Shown in pieces: positions 7,497 through 14,995 of a stretch of DNA of 17,067 nucleotides. Both the position numbers and the translations under genes were made by a program. The stretch is from Methylocapsa sp. Lineage in GTDB: Bacteria; Pseudomonadota; Alphaproteobacteria; Rhizobiales; Beijerinckiaceae. The stretch lies in assembly GCA_003162995.1 (NCBI GenBank), contig PLUZ01000261.1:1-17067 (forward strand), written 5' to 3'. The notes beneath the pieces were generated by a model. That model was given only the letters and a program-made list of their open reading frames with translations, ran no database searches and was not told where the DNA came from. Every line of letters starts with the position of its first letter. Within the stretch, counting starts at the first letter, position 1.

Positions 7497-7709
7497 ATGT
7501 CGCAGCAGGGAACAGTCAAATTCTTTAACGCGGAGAGGGGTTATGGGTTTATAAAACCGGATGATGGCGGGCGTGATATTTTCGTGCATATCAGCGCGGT
7601 CGAACGCGCGGGCTTGAATTCCTTGAACGAAGGCCAGCGCGTGACCTTCGAGATCGAGGCGGACAAAAAAGGCAAGGGACCCAAGGCGGTCGATTTGCAT
7701 TTGCTATAG
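7497..7709 (+). CDS. cspA: Cold-shock domain protein (CspA family)
   Basis: 70-residue single cold-shock domain that binds single-stranded RNA/DNA and melts RNA secondary structure. RNP-1 is RGYGFI within VKFFNAERGYGFI (residues 7-19), RNP-2 is DIFVHISAV, and the C-terminal strand is GQRVTFEIEADKKGKGPKA. The start ATG 7497 is fixed by AAGGA eight bases upstream and by the conserved MSQQGTVKFF beginning; the frame is open further upstream, but that part is not family-like. The 160-base leader after rlmJ could carry cold-responsive structure, which cannot be confirmed by eye. The pseudouridine synthase gene starts only 10 bases after the stop. Confidence 0.95.
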   Translation: MSQQGTVKFFNAERGYGFIKPDDGGRDIFVHISAVERAGLNSLNEGQRVTFEIEADKKGKGPKAVDLHLL

Positions 7710-7719
7710 GAAGTGCTGG

Positions 7720-8769
7720 GTGAGCGTTCAAACCTTTGAGGTCGGCGAAGACGAAGAGGGGATGCGCCTCGATCGCTGGTTTAAGCGGCGCATACCAATG
7801 CTTTCTCTTTCGCATCTGAACAAGATCGTTCGTACCGGCGAGGTGCGCGTCGATGGCGCGCGGGTGAAGACGGCTACACGGCTCGCCAAGGGCCAAAGCG
7901 TGCGCGTGCCCCCTTTAAAACTCGCCGAGCCGGCCGCCCCGCCCCCCGAGATTTCAGCAACGGATGCGCGCGCGCTCAAAGACATGATTCTTTACGAGGA
8001 CCGCAATCTCCTTGTGCTCGACAAGCCTTTCGGTCTCGCCGTGCAAGGCGGCTCAGGGACCACGCATCACATCGATGGGATGCTTGCCTCGATGCCGAAT
8101 GAGCACGGCGGCAGGCCGGTGCTGGTGCATCGGCTCGATCGCGATACGTCGGGTGTTTTGCTCGTCGCGAAGACCCGGAGCATCGCTGCTGATCTGGGGG
8201 AAATCTTCCGCTCGCGTCAGGCCAGGAAAATCTATTGGGCTCTCGTTGAAGGCGTGCCCAAGCCCGCGCAAGGCCGCATTTCCCTTTACCTGGCGAAAGG
8301 TCCCGGAATGGAGGACAAGCGGTCCGGGCGGAGTGAAGCCGGACCGCGCGGAAAACTGGAAAAAATGCGGATCGCGAAACATGGCGACGAGGATGCCCGC
8401 CATTCGGTGACCTATTATACGATTGTCGACAAGGTGGCGCCGCGGCTTGCCTGGCTCTCGATGAAGCCCGTAACCGGGCGCACCCATCAATTGCGCGCCC
8501 ATGCCGAGGCGATTGGCCATCCCATCATCGGCGATCCCAAATATGGTACGACAGAAGCAAACGATCCGCGCCGCAAAGACCCGCTGCGAGCGATCCCCGG
8601 CGCCATTGAGCGGAAGTTGCATCTATTGGCGCGGCGGCTGATCCTGCCGCACCCGCGCGGCGGCACGCTCGACGTCACCGCGCCCTTGCCGCCGCACATG
8701 CAACATGCATTCGATCTCTTCGGTTTCGACGTGAAACGCTACGATCCGATCGAAAACGCGCCGGAGTGA
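7720..8769 (+). CDS. rluC: RluA-family 23S rRNA pseudouridine synthase (RluC type)
   Basis: Isomerises specific uridines of 23S rRNA to pseudouridine; the RluC class targets 955, 2504 and 2580 in E. coli. The N-terminal S4 RNA-binding domain is at about residues 15-65 (RLDRWFKRRIPMLSLSHLNK). The catalytic core starts at YEDRNLLVLDKPFGLAVQGG and contains the signature HRLDRDTSGVLLVAK with catalytic Asp140. Motif III is GRTHQLRAHAEAIGHPIIGD. Start GTG 7720, with AGGA (7708-7711) overlapping the cspA stop region, implies translational coupling with the cold-shock gene. At 349 residues it is slightly longer than the E. coli enzyme; the extra sequence is a basic insert around 205-225 and the C-terminal tail. 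The stop lies 7 bases from the end of the convergent KirBac gene. Target uridines are inferred from the subfamily only. Confidence 0.92.
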   Translation: MSVQTFEVGEDEEGMRLDRWFKRRIPMLSLSHLNKIVRTGEVRVDGARVKTATRLAKGQSVRVPPLKLAEPAAPPPEISATDARALKDMILYEDRNLLVLDKPFGLAVQGGSGTTHHIDGMLASMPNEHGGRPVLVHRLDRDTSGVLLVAKTRSIAADLGEIFRSRQARKIYWALVEGVPKPAQGRISLYLAKGPGMEDKRSGRSEAGPRGKLEKMRIAKHGDEDARHSVTYYTIVDKVAPRLAWLSMKPVTGRTHQLRAHAEAIGHPIIGDPKYGTTEANDPRRKDPLRAIPGAIERKLHLLARRLILPHPRGGTLDVTAPLPPHMQHAFDLFGFDVKRYDPIENAPE

Positions 8770-8776
8770 CTTCCTT

Positions 8777-9676
8777 TTAGCAGGCGCCGTTCGCGTCCGC
8801 CTCGATCAGGCTCAAGCGGGTGAGATCGCCGACCGGCCGCTTTTGATCATCAAACGTGACCGCTTCGGCGTAGTGCATGCCGAACAAGACCTCTTCAGCC
8901 GTATATATGCGCATGTCGTGGACCATCGCGCCGAGCGCATGGTCACGGGCCTCGATGGTGAGAAAAAGGCGCACATCGGACTCCATGAACCGCTCGGCGT
9001 CGTAGCCAGCGAGTGGACTCTGCTCGTCGATCCGGTGCATCAAGGTCCAGGTCAATGCGAATAAAGGGGTCGTCGCATTCGTCAGAGCGAGGTCGTGCAC
9101 ATAGCGAAAGGTATAACCTTCCGCGCTGATCTCGTGCAACAGCACACCGAGCCGCACGGTGGCATGAGTCAGCATGGACAGGCGCCCGTTGGCGATGCGC
9201 ACCATCAAGGTCGGCGTGCAATTGTGGCTTGTGATGACAGCTTGGTCGGCGAACAAGACTTTCGATCTCGGCTTCGAAAAGCGGACGAATAAAAGACCGG
9301 TCATGATCGCGGTGAAGGCCATGCCGCTGACGATTTCGATCGCCGAAACAGCATGGCCATAGAGCGTCGCCGGCGCCATGGTTCCATACCCCACGGTCGC
9401 CAGCGTCTCGAGGCTGAAAAAGAAGACATCCGAAAACGCTCCCGGCCGCGCATTGGCGATGCATCCGGGCCTTGCGAGATAGAGGAGCGCGAAGACGATA
9501 TTGATGCCGAGTTCACATCCCACGAAAGCGAGCGCGAATGCCTTCCAGCTCATTGAGAGCGCGATATGATAGGGATCGTGGAAGTCGTAGCGAGAGGCGC
9601 CGCGCTTGATGAGTTCGACCGAGCCGGCGCGCATCGTCGCGTCGTGTCTCACGCGATGTTTTCGCTTGGGCACCAT
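8777..9676 (-). CDS. Inward-rectifier potassium channel (KirBac type)
   Basis: Inner-membrane K+ channel: slide-helix region YDFHDPYHIALSMSW (30-44), TM1 about 46-68, pore helix and selectivity filter TVGYG (94-98, TVGYGTMAP), TM2 about 106-133, then a cytoplasmic Kir immunoglobulin-like domain starting at SKVLFADQAVITSHN and LMVRIANGR. At 299 residues it has the family length. The start is not settled: ATG 9676 is given, but AAGGAAGGA (9696-9703) is better spaced for a TTG at 9685, and a GTG at 9709 is also in frame. A 14-base tandem repeat rich in TAAGG words lies directly upstream, and a small lipoprotein gene precedes it on the same strand. Convergent with rluC, only 7 bases between stops, so any terminators must overlap coding sequence. 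Confidence 0.93.
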   Translation of the reverse strand: MVPKRKHRVRHDATMRAGSVELIKRGASRYDFHDPYHIALSMSWKAFALAFVGCELGINIVFALLYLARPGCIANARPGAFSDVFFFSLETLATVGYGTMAPATLYGHAVSAIEIVSGMAFTAIMTGLLFVRFSKPRSKVLFADQAVITSHNCTPTLMVRIANGRLSMLTHATVRLGVLLHEISAEGYTFRYVHDLALTNATTPLFALTWTLMHRIDEQSPLAGYDAERFMESDVRLFLTIEARDHALGAMVHDMRIYTAEEVLFGMHYAEAVTFDDQKRPVGDLTRLSLIEADANGAC

Positions 9677-9700
9677 GTGCTTCAAACCGCGGAATTCCTT

Positions 9701-9759
9701 CCTTATCACTCTTGCCTTATCACTCTTGCCTTACCGACTTTTGCCTTACCACCCTTAAT
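9701..9759. repeat. 14-base tandem repeat upstream of the KirBac gene
   Basis: CCTTATCACTCTTG is repeated exactly at 9701-9714 and 9715-9728, followed by two degenerate units, CCTTACCGACTTTTG (9729-9743) and CCTTACCACCCTTAAT (9744-9759). Read on the minus strand, every unit brings a TAAGG word, so the KirBac leader carries a ladder of Shine-Dalgarno-like sequences. The first copy overlaps the possible upstream GTG start of the channel. Confidence 0.8.
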
Positions 9760-9787
9760 CTTACCCCCTTGCGGCGCCGCATGGCTT

Positions 9788-9925
9788 TCATTTCTGGTTA
9801 GGGGTGTCGTAACAGGCATTGGGCAGGCTCGGCACGTTGTATTTGACCGGGTCGCCGCATTTGTCGCATCCGGCTGCAAGGCAACAAAGGATGAGACTGC
9901 CTAAGGTCAAAACAATGCGGCGCAT
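9788..9925 (-). CDS. Small lipoprotein (45 residues) upstream of the KirBac gene
   Basis: A very short gene: ATG 9925 preceded by GGGAGACGAGAG on the minus strand, a strong ribosome site. The product begins MRRIVLTLGSLILCCLAAGC: basic n-region, hydrophobic core and a lipobox LAAGC with the lipidated Cys at residue 20. The predicted mature peptide is about 26 residues and has two further cysteines (23 and 38) and the segment DKCGDPVKYNVPSLPNAC. I do not recognise a named family. It is on the same strand as the channel gene, 111 bases upstream of the channel ATG used here, with the tandem repeat and a perfect TGCGGCGCCGCA palindrome (9770-9781) between them. Cotranscription and a shared envelope role are possible but unproven. 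Confidence 0.75.
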   Translation of the reverse strand: MRRIVLTLGSLILCCLAAGCDKCGDPVKYNVPSLPNACYDTPNQK

Positions 9926-10081
9926 CTCTCGTCTCCCGTATTGGCGCGCAGGCGGAACGGCTCCTTACCCGCGATAGAAGCGCCGGTCAAACAAACCTAG
10001 AGCATGACCGCTTCACGTTCGGCCGCTCATGGTTGCTCGCATGATCTATCCAAAACTCTGCAACTTTTTTAAGATGATGCC

Positions 10082-11326
10082 TTAAGCGGCGATAGCGGCA
10101 ACCCTTAGCGGGAGACGCGCCGGTCCGCGCAGCGACGCACCAGGGCGATAGGGAGGCGGGTCAACCACCAGGCGTGGATCGACTAGTCTTTTGGCGAGCG
10201 CGGTCAGCGCCGTTTCGACTTCGAGCCTGGCCAAGGGCGCGCCAATACAATAATGCGGGCCACCGCCGAAGCCAAAGTGCAGATTGTCGGGGCGCTCCGG
10301 ATCGAACCTGTCTGGGTCTTGAAAGCGCTTCGGGTCGCGGTTGCCGGACGCAAACAAGAGTATAAGTGGCGCGCCTTTCGGAATTACCGTTCCGGCGATG
10401 GGGATTTCAGCCAGTGTCTTGCGCGTGCGGAAATGGACCGGCGGGTCGAAACGCAGCAGTTCGTCGACGATGCGTGGCGCAAGGGTGGGGTCCTGGCGCA
10501 GCCTCTCCAGCCATTCGCGATTGCGCAATAGGGTGAGCATGCCATTGGTGATGAGATTGACCGTGGTCTCGTGCCCCGCGATCAGCAGTAAGACCGAGGT
10601 GGCGATGAGATCATATTTACCCATTCGCCCAAGTTTTTTGTCCTTGTAGGTCGCGAGGCCCGACAAAACGTCGTCGGCCGGCCGCTTGCGCTTCGCCTTG
10701 ATGATAGCGCTCAAATAGTGGGTGATCGCGTCGTAATTCTCGATGCTCTTGAGACGATGCTCTTCCCGGACCCAATGATCGGGGTCGAGCACGCCGGCAA
10801 GCGTCGCCGACCAGCTCTGAAACTTCTGTTCGTCGCCGGGTGGAATCCCCAAGAGCTCGCAAATTATCGCAACCGGCAAGGGATAGGCGAAGTCGCCAAC
10901 GAGATCGACTTCCTCGCGGCCACGCATCTTGCCGATGAGATCCTCGACGATCGCATGGACGCGGCCGCTCGTCGCCCGCACCCGCTCCGTGGTGAACTGG
11001 GTCATGATCAGGCGGCGCAGGACGCCGTGATCGGGAGGGTCGCGAAACAGCAAGGGACGATGCGCTTCAATGATCCGGTCCTTGATCGGATTGATGATAA
11101 AGTCAAGAATCGGGTTGCCCGTCCTCGCACGCTTAAATACCGGAATATCCTCCGAACTCACCCTTGAGTCTTGAAGAAGGCTGCGGATTTCGGCGTAAGT
11201 GCTGACGATATAGGTTCCATCCTCATCCCGGAGGATGGGGGTTTCGCGCAGATGCGCATAGAGCCGATAGGGGTCCGCGCGATTTGCCGGGTCGAGCACT
11301 TGCGCAAAAAGGGCGATGTCCGGCAC
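10082..11326 (-). CDS. Cytochrome P450, bacterial soluble class
   Basis: 414-residue haem monooxygenase. I-helix AGHETT (residues 250-255), K-helix ExxR as ELLR (289-292), and the haem-binding loop FGFGGGPHYCIGAPLAR with the thiolate Cys at 360. It has no membrane anchor, so it is a cytoplasmic class I enzyme needing ferredoxin and reductase, neither of which is encoded nearby. The GTG at 11326 is chosen because AAGGAG lies five bases upstream; an in-frame ATG at 11359 has no ribosome site and adds 11 residues. It resembles the CYP107/CYP105-like broad group, but the family number and substrate cannot be assigned. It appears to be a single-gene unit. Confidence 0.93.
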   Translation of the reverse strand: MPDIALFAQVLDPANRADPYRLYAHLRETPILRDEDGTYIVSTYAEIRSLLQDSRVSSEDIPVFKRARTGNPILDFIINPIKDRIIEAHRPLLFRDPPDHGVLRRLIMTQFTTERVRATSGRVHAIVEDLIGKMRGREEVDLVGDFAYPLPVAIICELLGIPPGDEQKFQSWSATLAGVLDPDHWVREEHRLKSIENYDAITHYLSAIIKAKRKRPADDVLSGLATYKDKKLGRMGKYDLIATSVLLLIAGHETTVNLITNGMLTLLRNREWLERLRQDPTLAPRIVDELLRFDPPVHFRTRKTLAEIPIAGTVIPKGAPLILLFASGNRDPKRFQDPDRFDPERPDNLHFGFGGGPHYCIGAPLARLEVETALTALAKRLVDPRLVVDPPPYRPGASLRGPARLPLRVAAIAA

Positions 11327-11684
11327 GATGTCTCCTTGATCCCGGGCCGCCGGCCGCATCGGCTTTGCAGACGATGCTCACGTGCCCGCCACCGCCCAGG
11401 CCCTCATGACAGCTGGACTATCAAAATTACGTTGATACGGCCATTCGAACAACACATTGAATTTTCGGCGGAAGAATGGGGATGCCTATATAAATGGCCA
11501 TTTGACGGCGAGGAACAAATACGCCTCCCGAAAAATACCTTATGAATGCATATCTATAATATAAAATGCCTTGCGCCAGAGGAAGAGAGTGTGGATTTCG
11601 GCGGGGTTTGCTGCCGTCGTGGTGGCTTCTATTTACAGGGCGCGTGGAAAAACATCATTCGCTCCAACGGCCCGCGCGACGGAC
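11327..11684. other. A+T-rich spacer between the P450 and sorB genes
   Basis: About 360 bases with no confident gene, and lower in G+C around 11410-11570, including a TATAAT word at 11555-11560. P450 transcription (minus strand) should start here, but no well-spaced promoter pair was found. A short plus-strand frame from TTG 11432 to the stop at 11545 reads like protein (IRPFEQHIEFSAEEWGCLY...) but has no ribosome site and may be a remnant or chance. No terminator hairpin with a T-tract was seen after sorB. Confidence 0.4.
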
Positions 11685-11966
11685 TCACCCCCCATAATTC
11701 TCCTTGAGATAATCCCCGATCGTCTTGGCGTCCGCCGGTTCGATCGGCGCGCCAAAAGCCTTGATCATTTTGGCGACTTCGGCATCCCACTGCGCCGGAC
11801 CGAGAAATGGCGAGTTCATCAGGATGAAACGGAGGCTATGGCAGGCGCCACATTGCGCCTCCACCATATCCACCCCCGGCGCCTGCTTGAGCCGCGCTTC
11901 CTGTTCTTCGGCCCGCGCCAAAGCCGGCACCAAAGCCAGCGTGGTGAAAATCGCGATCCATCGCAT
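11685..11966 (-). CDS. sorB: Sulfite dehydrogenase cytochrome c subunit
   Basis: 93-residue periplasmic c-type cytochrome that accepts electrons from the molybdenum subunit SorA and passes them to cytochrome c and the terminal oxidase. Signal peptide residues 1-19 (MRWIAIFTTLALVPALARA); a single haem site CGACH (39-43); Met67 in VAKMIKAFG is the likely distal ligand. Start ATG 11966 has AAGGAG six bases upstream, and that ribosome site overlaps the sorA stop codon TAA, with only 10 bases between the genes. Position and size match the SorAB sulfite:cytochrome c oxidoreductase of Starkeya novella. Confidence 0.9.
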   Translation of the reverse strand: MRWIAIFTTLALVPALARAEEQEARLKQAPGVDMVEAQCGACHSLRFILMNSPFLGPAQWDAEVAKMIKAFGAPIEPADAKTIGDYLKENYGG

Positions 11967-11976
11967 GGCCTTCTCC

Positions 11977-13221
11977 TTACACAACATCGAGTGTCACGGT
12001 TTGAACGACGTTGTTGTTATAGCCCGCCGGGTTCTGGATCAGCTCATGGATTTGCGTTTGGCCGATCCTGTTGGTGGCACGGGCAGCGAATGCTAATTTT
12101 CCGCGCCGCTTGGGGATGAACTCATGGCTCCAGCTGCGAAACGCATATTTGCCTAGGTCCTCGCCGAGCGCCGCCTCCATCCAGCTCTTGCCGCCATCGG
12201 CCGAGATTTCCACCATGCTGATGCCATAGCCGCCGTCCCAAGCGATTCCGCTGATCATTGTCCGCCGTCCGGCTTTGACGCGCGCGCCATCCACCGGGCT
12301 CGTGATGAGCGAATTCACGACGATTTCCGTGATTGGCGTGGTGGTTTCTGTCTCTTGGGATAGGAAGTGCGTGACCAGGGGGAATTTCCCAATCGGAATC
12401 CGGTAGGCCGACTTCATCCAGAACCCGTCGAATGGCTTCGTCACCGCCGTGATCGTGATGACGTGCTTCATCCAATAGGTCGCGGTCCAGCCCGGCACGA
12501 TAATCCGCGCCGGAAAGCCATTCAAATGCGGCAGAGCTTCGCCATTCATTTCATAGGCGACGAGCGTCGTCTCCTCGGTCGCTTTCCACAAAGGAAGGCT
12601 TTTCAAAAAATCCGGTGTCTTGTCGAGGACAGGGCCGTCGGCGCCGTCAAACACAATTTCGACCACGTTGTTTTTGAGCCCGGCCAAATCGAGCACATCC
12701 TTTAGGCGGGCGCCTTTCCAGCGGGCGCAGCCCATCGCGCCATTGCCCCATTGAACGCCAGGGACATGCGGCTGAAAAAGGCCACGGCGGTTGCCCGCGC
12801 ATTGACAAACGGCGGTAACCTCGAAGGCAGGCAGCGTTTTTAACGCGTCGAGGCTGAGCGTCACGTCGCTATTGGCGACTTCCCCGCCGATACTGAGCTT
12901 CCATGTACTGGCATCGACGTGCGGAATGCCGGCGAGATGGTAGCGTACGAAAAATTCGTCGTTGGGGGTGATCGCGGTGCGCAAATAGCTGAGCGGCGCC
13001 TCGTAATTGGGCGGCCTATCAGTCAATCTGATCAGCGGTTTTTTGCCGGCAAGAGTTTCGAAAGCCGCCTCGGCGCGGGTGCCGGCAGGCAAGGAGGGTG
13101 ACAGCCAGGGACGCGTGTCTTCTTGCAAGGCTGCGCTGCCCGCCGGGGCCGCCAAGGCGCCGCCACTCCCGAATGCCACAGCCCCGCCCGCCGCTTCCAG
13201 CAAACCGCGCCTTGTGATCAT
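11977..13221 (-). CDS. sorA: Sulfite dehydrogenase molybdenum subunit
   Basis: Periplasmic molybdopterin enzyme oxidising sulfite to sulfate. A twin-arginine signal, TRRGLLEAAGGAVAFG, is at the N-terminus (residues 3-18), as expected for export of a folded Moco protein. The sulfite oxidase fold shows VCQCAGNRRGLFQPHVPGVQ with the Mo-ligand Cys141, an ALPHLNGFPARIIVPGW block typical of the family, and a C-terminal Mo-co dimerisation domain from about 300 (TSPVDGARVKAGRR, AWDGGYGISMVEISADGG). 414 residues is the usual length. Start ATG 13221 has GGGAGA just upstream. It forms an operon with sorB. Sulfite detoxification, or energy from sulfite released by sulfonate or thiosulfate breakdown, is the probable use. 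Confidence 0.95.
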   Translation of the reverse strand: MITRRGLLEAAGGAVAFGSGGALAAPAGSAALQEDTRPWLSPSLPAGTRAEAAFETLAGKKPLIRLTDRPPNYEAPLSYLRTAITPNDEFFVRYHLAGIPHVDASTWKLSIGGEVANSDVTLSLDALKTLPAFEVTAVCQCAGNRRGLFQPHVPGVQWGNGAMGCARWKGARLKDVLDLAGLKNNVVEIVFDGADGPVLDKTPDFLKSLPLWKATEETTLVAYEMNGEALPHLNGFPARIIVPGWTATYWMKHVITITAVTKPFDGFWMKSAYRIPIGKFPLVTHFLSQETETTTPITEIVVNSLITSPVDGARVKAGRRTMISGIAWDGGYGISMVEISADGGKSWMEAALGEDLGKYAFRSWSHEFIPKRRGKLAFAARATNRIGQTQIHELIQNPAGYNNNVVQTVTLDVV

Positions 13222-13373
13222 GAAGCGTCTCCCGAAAGCATGACCTTACTAAACTTGCGGAGTTCTTGGACAAGATTGTACGACAAATCAAAGTGATAAC
13301 GAGTACGAGCAATTCAATTTGAAGTGATCATGGGCTCGGGAGGGTCGCCAAGGCAGTAGCCGCCGCAAGCGTC

Positions 13374-14354
13374 TCATCGCCCGCGTGGATGCGCCGAGCG
13401 ATAGGCTTCAAGCAGCCGCACGCTATCGACGGCGGTATAGATTTGCGTCGTGGACAGCGAGGCATGCCCCAAAAGTTCCTGGATCGTGCGCAGGTCGCCG
13501 CCTGCCCCCAAAAGATGCGTCGCGAAGGAATGGCGCAGGGCGTGCGGCGTCGCGCTATCGGGAAGGCCAAGCGCGCCGCGCAAACGCTCGACCGCGAGTT
13601 GAATGAGTCTTGGGCCAAGCGGCCCGCCTCTGGCGCCAACGAACAAGGGTTTGTCGGGTGGCAGCGCATAAGGACAAAGCGCGATATAGGCCTCGATGGC
13701 CTGTTGCACCGGTGCGATCACCGGCACGCTCCGGGTCTTTTGGCCTTTGCCCACGATCGTCAAAACGTCGTGCCCGCCAACCGGCGCCTCGGAGCGCTTG
13801 ATCGCCAAGGCTTCGGAGATGCGCAGGCCCGCCCCATAGAGCAGCGCCAAAACGGCGGCATCGCGCGCGATGATCCACGGGGGCCGGTCTTCGCCGGCGC
13901 GCGCCTCCACTTGCACCAGAAGGCAGGCCGCATCGGCGCGCAAAGGCTTTGGCAGGCCGCGCTGAATTTTCGGCGGATGCAGCGCCGTAAAGGCTAAGAC
14001 CTGGCCGTGCCCATTGCGTTCGAGAAAGCGCGCGAAGGACCGCAGGCCCGCGAGCTGGCGCGCAAGCGACCGGCTGCCCGCTCCCGTACCCCGCCGCGCC
14101 GCCAAAAAAGCGCGCAGATCCGCGGCCGTGAGGCTTGTGAATGTCGCCAACGAGGCTGGTTTGCCAAAATGCACCGCCGCGAAGTGCAAAAACTGGCGCA
14201 GATCGCGCGCGTAGGAGGCGGCCGTGTGCGGGGAAACACGGCGCTCGCCGGTGAGATGCGCGAGCCAGTCACGCGCTTGCACTGCCAGCTCCGGACCGGC
14301 GGGCGCAAACTCGGGCAAGGCGCTTGCCGCCTCAGCGGCACGAGGGATGATCAT
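13374..14354 (-). CDS. xerC: Site-specific tyrosine recombinase
   Basis: 326-residue integrase-fold recombinase that, with XerD, resolves chromosome dimers at dif in the cytoplasm. N-terminal SAM-like core-binding domain about 22-115 (WLAHLTGERRVSPHTAASYARDLR); catalytic domain about 135-320. All catalytic residues are present: Arg178 (GAGLRISEAL), Lys203 (GKGQKTR), His271 and Arg274 (HALRHSFATHLL), His297 (LLGHASLSTTQIYT) and Tyr306. Its length, the absence of phage genes, and the DUF1491 neighbour favour housekeeping XerC over a mobile-element integrase; XerD cannot be formally excluded. No dif-like 28-mer was recognised in the window. Divergent from the DUF1491 gene across a 139-base spacer. 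Confidence 0.92.
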   Translation of the reverse strand: MIIPRAAEAASALPEFAPAGPELAVQARDWLAHLTGERRVSPHTAASYARDLRQFLHFAAVHFGKPASLATFTSLTAADLRAFLAARRGTGAGSRSLARQLAGLRSFARFLERNGHGQVLAFTALHPPKIQRGLPKPLRADAACLLVQVEARAGEDRPPWIIARDAAVLALLYGAGLRISEALAIKRSEAPVGGHDVLTIVGKGQKTRSVPVIAPVQQAIEAYIALCPYALPPDKPLFVGARGGPLGPRLIQLAVERLRGALGLPDSATPHALRHSFATHLLGAGGDLRTIQELLGHASLSTTQIYTAVDSVRLLEAYRSAHPRGR

Positions 14355-14380
14355 GCTTGATCATAACACCGCCGCACCCT

Positions 14381-14416
14381 AACAATTCATTTCATTGTTT
14401 GGCCGGACCGCCGGCC
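14381..14416. promoter_or_regulatory. Two adjacent palindromes in the xerC / DUF1491 divergent spacer
   Basis: AACAAT-TCATTTC-ATTGTT (14381-14399) is an A+T-rich inverted repeat, followed at once by GGCCGG-ACCG-CCGGCC (14401-14416), a perfect 6-bp stem with a 4-base loop. Neither is followed by a T-tract. They sit where both divergent promoters must be, so an operator or a regulatory hairpin is possible; no known regulator motif was recognised. Confidence 0.35.
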
Positions 14417-14493
14417 GCTACGCAAGAGGCGGACGCCCTCATGGCACATGTTCCAGCGACTCGCCGGGCCGCGCTTCATAGCCGGTCATAAGC

Positions 14494-14832
14494 ATGCGGC
14501 TGCGCGCCGATATTTGGGTCTCCGCCTATCTGCGGCGTTGCGCGCATGAAGGTGCCGCCGCCGTGCTGCGCCGGCGGGGCGCTCCGGAAGCCGGCGCGAT
14601 CTTTGTCAAGATCGACCGGCTCGACGGTTTTGCGGCCGTCTTCGGACCGGCGCCGCAAAGCGAGGTGAAAGACGGATACGACCGTCTTTTCGCAAGGCTC
14701 CATCGCGAGCCATGGATCGCGCCAGTGGATGCCGACGCAAAGCTCGCCCGTGAAATCAGTTTCGATCCGGATCTTTGGATCATCGAACAGGAAGACCGCC
14801 TGGGCCGCACTTTCTTTGACGTCGCCGAATGA
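14494..14832 (+). CDS. DUF1491 family protein
   Basis: 112-residue conserved alphaproteobacterial protein of unknown function. The N-terminus MRLRADIWVSAYLRRCAHEG, the GAIFVKIDRLDG block (residues 34-45) and FGPAPQ are characteristic of DUF1491, as is a C-terminal segment of the form DPDLWIIEQEDRLGRTFF. It has no signal peptide or membrane segment, so it is cytoplasmic. It overlaps nothing and is divergent from xerC. The ribosome site is weak. A 7-bp inverted repeat (14899-14928) lies about 65 bases after the stop. No biochemical role can be inferred. Confidence 0.88.
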   Translation: MRLRADIWVSAYLRRCAHEGAAAVLRRRGAPEAGAIFVKIDRLDGFAAVFGPAPQSEVKDGYDRLFARLHREPWIAPVDADAKLAREISFDPDLWIIEQEDRLGRTFFDVAE

Positions 14833-14898
14833 TTTCGCGGATCTTACATACGGGCACAATCAATTTCTCAATGCGGCTAAGATCAGTGGATGACGTTT

Positions 14899-14928
14899 AC
14901 GGCACCGCTCCGGCGAACACCGTGCCGT
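14899..14928. terminator. Possible weak hairpin between convergent DUF1491 and MT2 genes
   Basis: ACGGCAC (14899-14905) and GTGCCGT (14922-14928) form a perfect 7-bp stem with a 16-base loop, placed between two convergently transcribed genes, where a bidirectional terminator would be expected. The sequence after it is TGATTGTTATCT on the plus strand, only partly T-rich, so intrinsic termination is uncertain. Confidence 0.3.
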
Positions 14929-14995
14929 TGATTGTTATCTCGAAAGTGTCCGGCTGAATCGGCGCCGAAGACCACGCCATCGGGAGGCAGCCGTA

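Noticed and set aside
13374..14354. Reading the tyrosine recombinase as a phage or integrative-element integrase
   Set aside because: There is no adjacent tRNA, excisionase, phage gene or att-like duplication; length and motifs fit housekeeping XerC.
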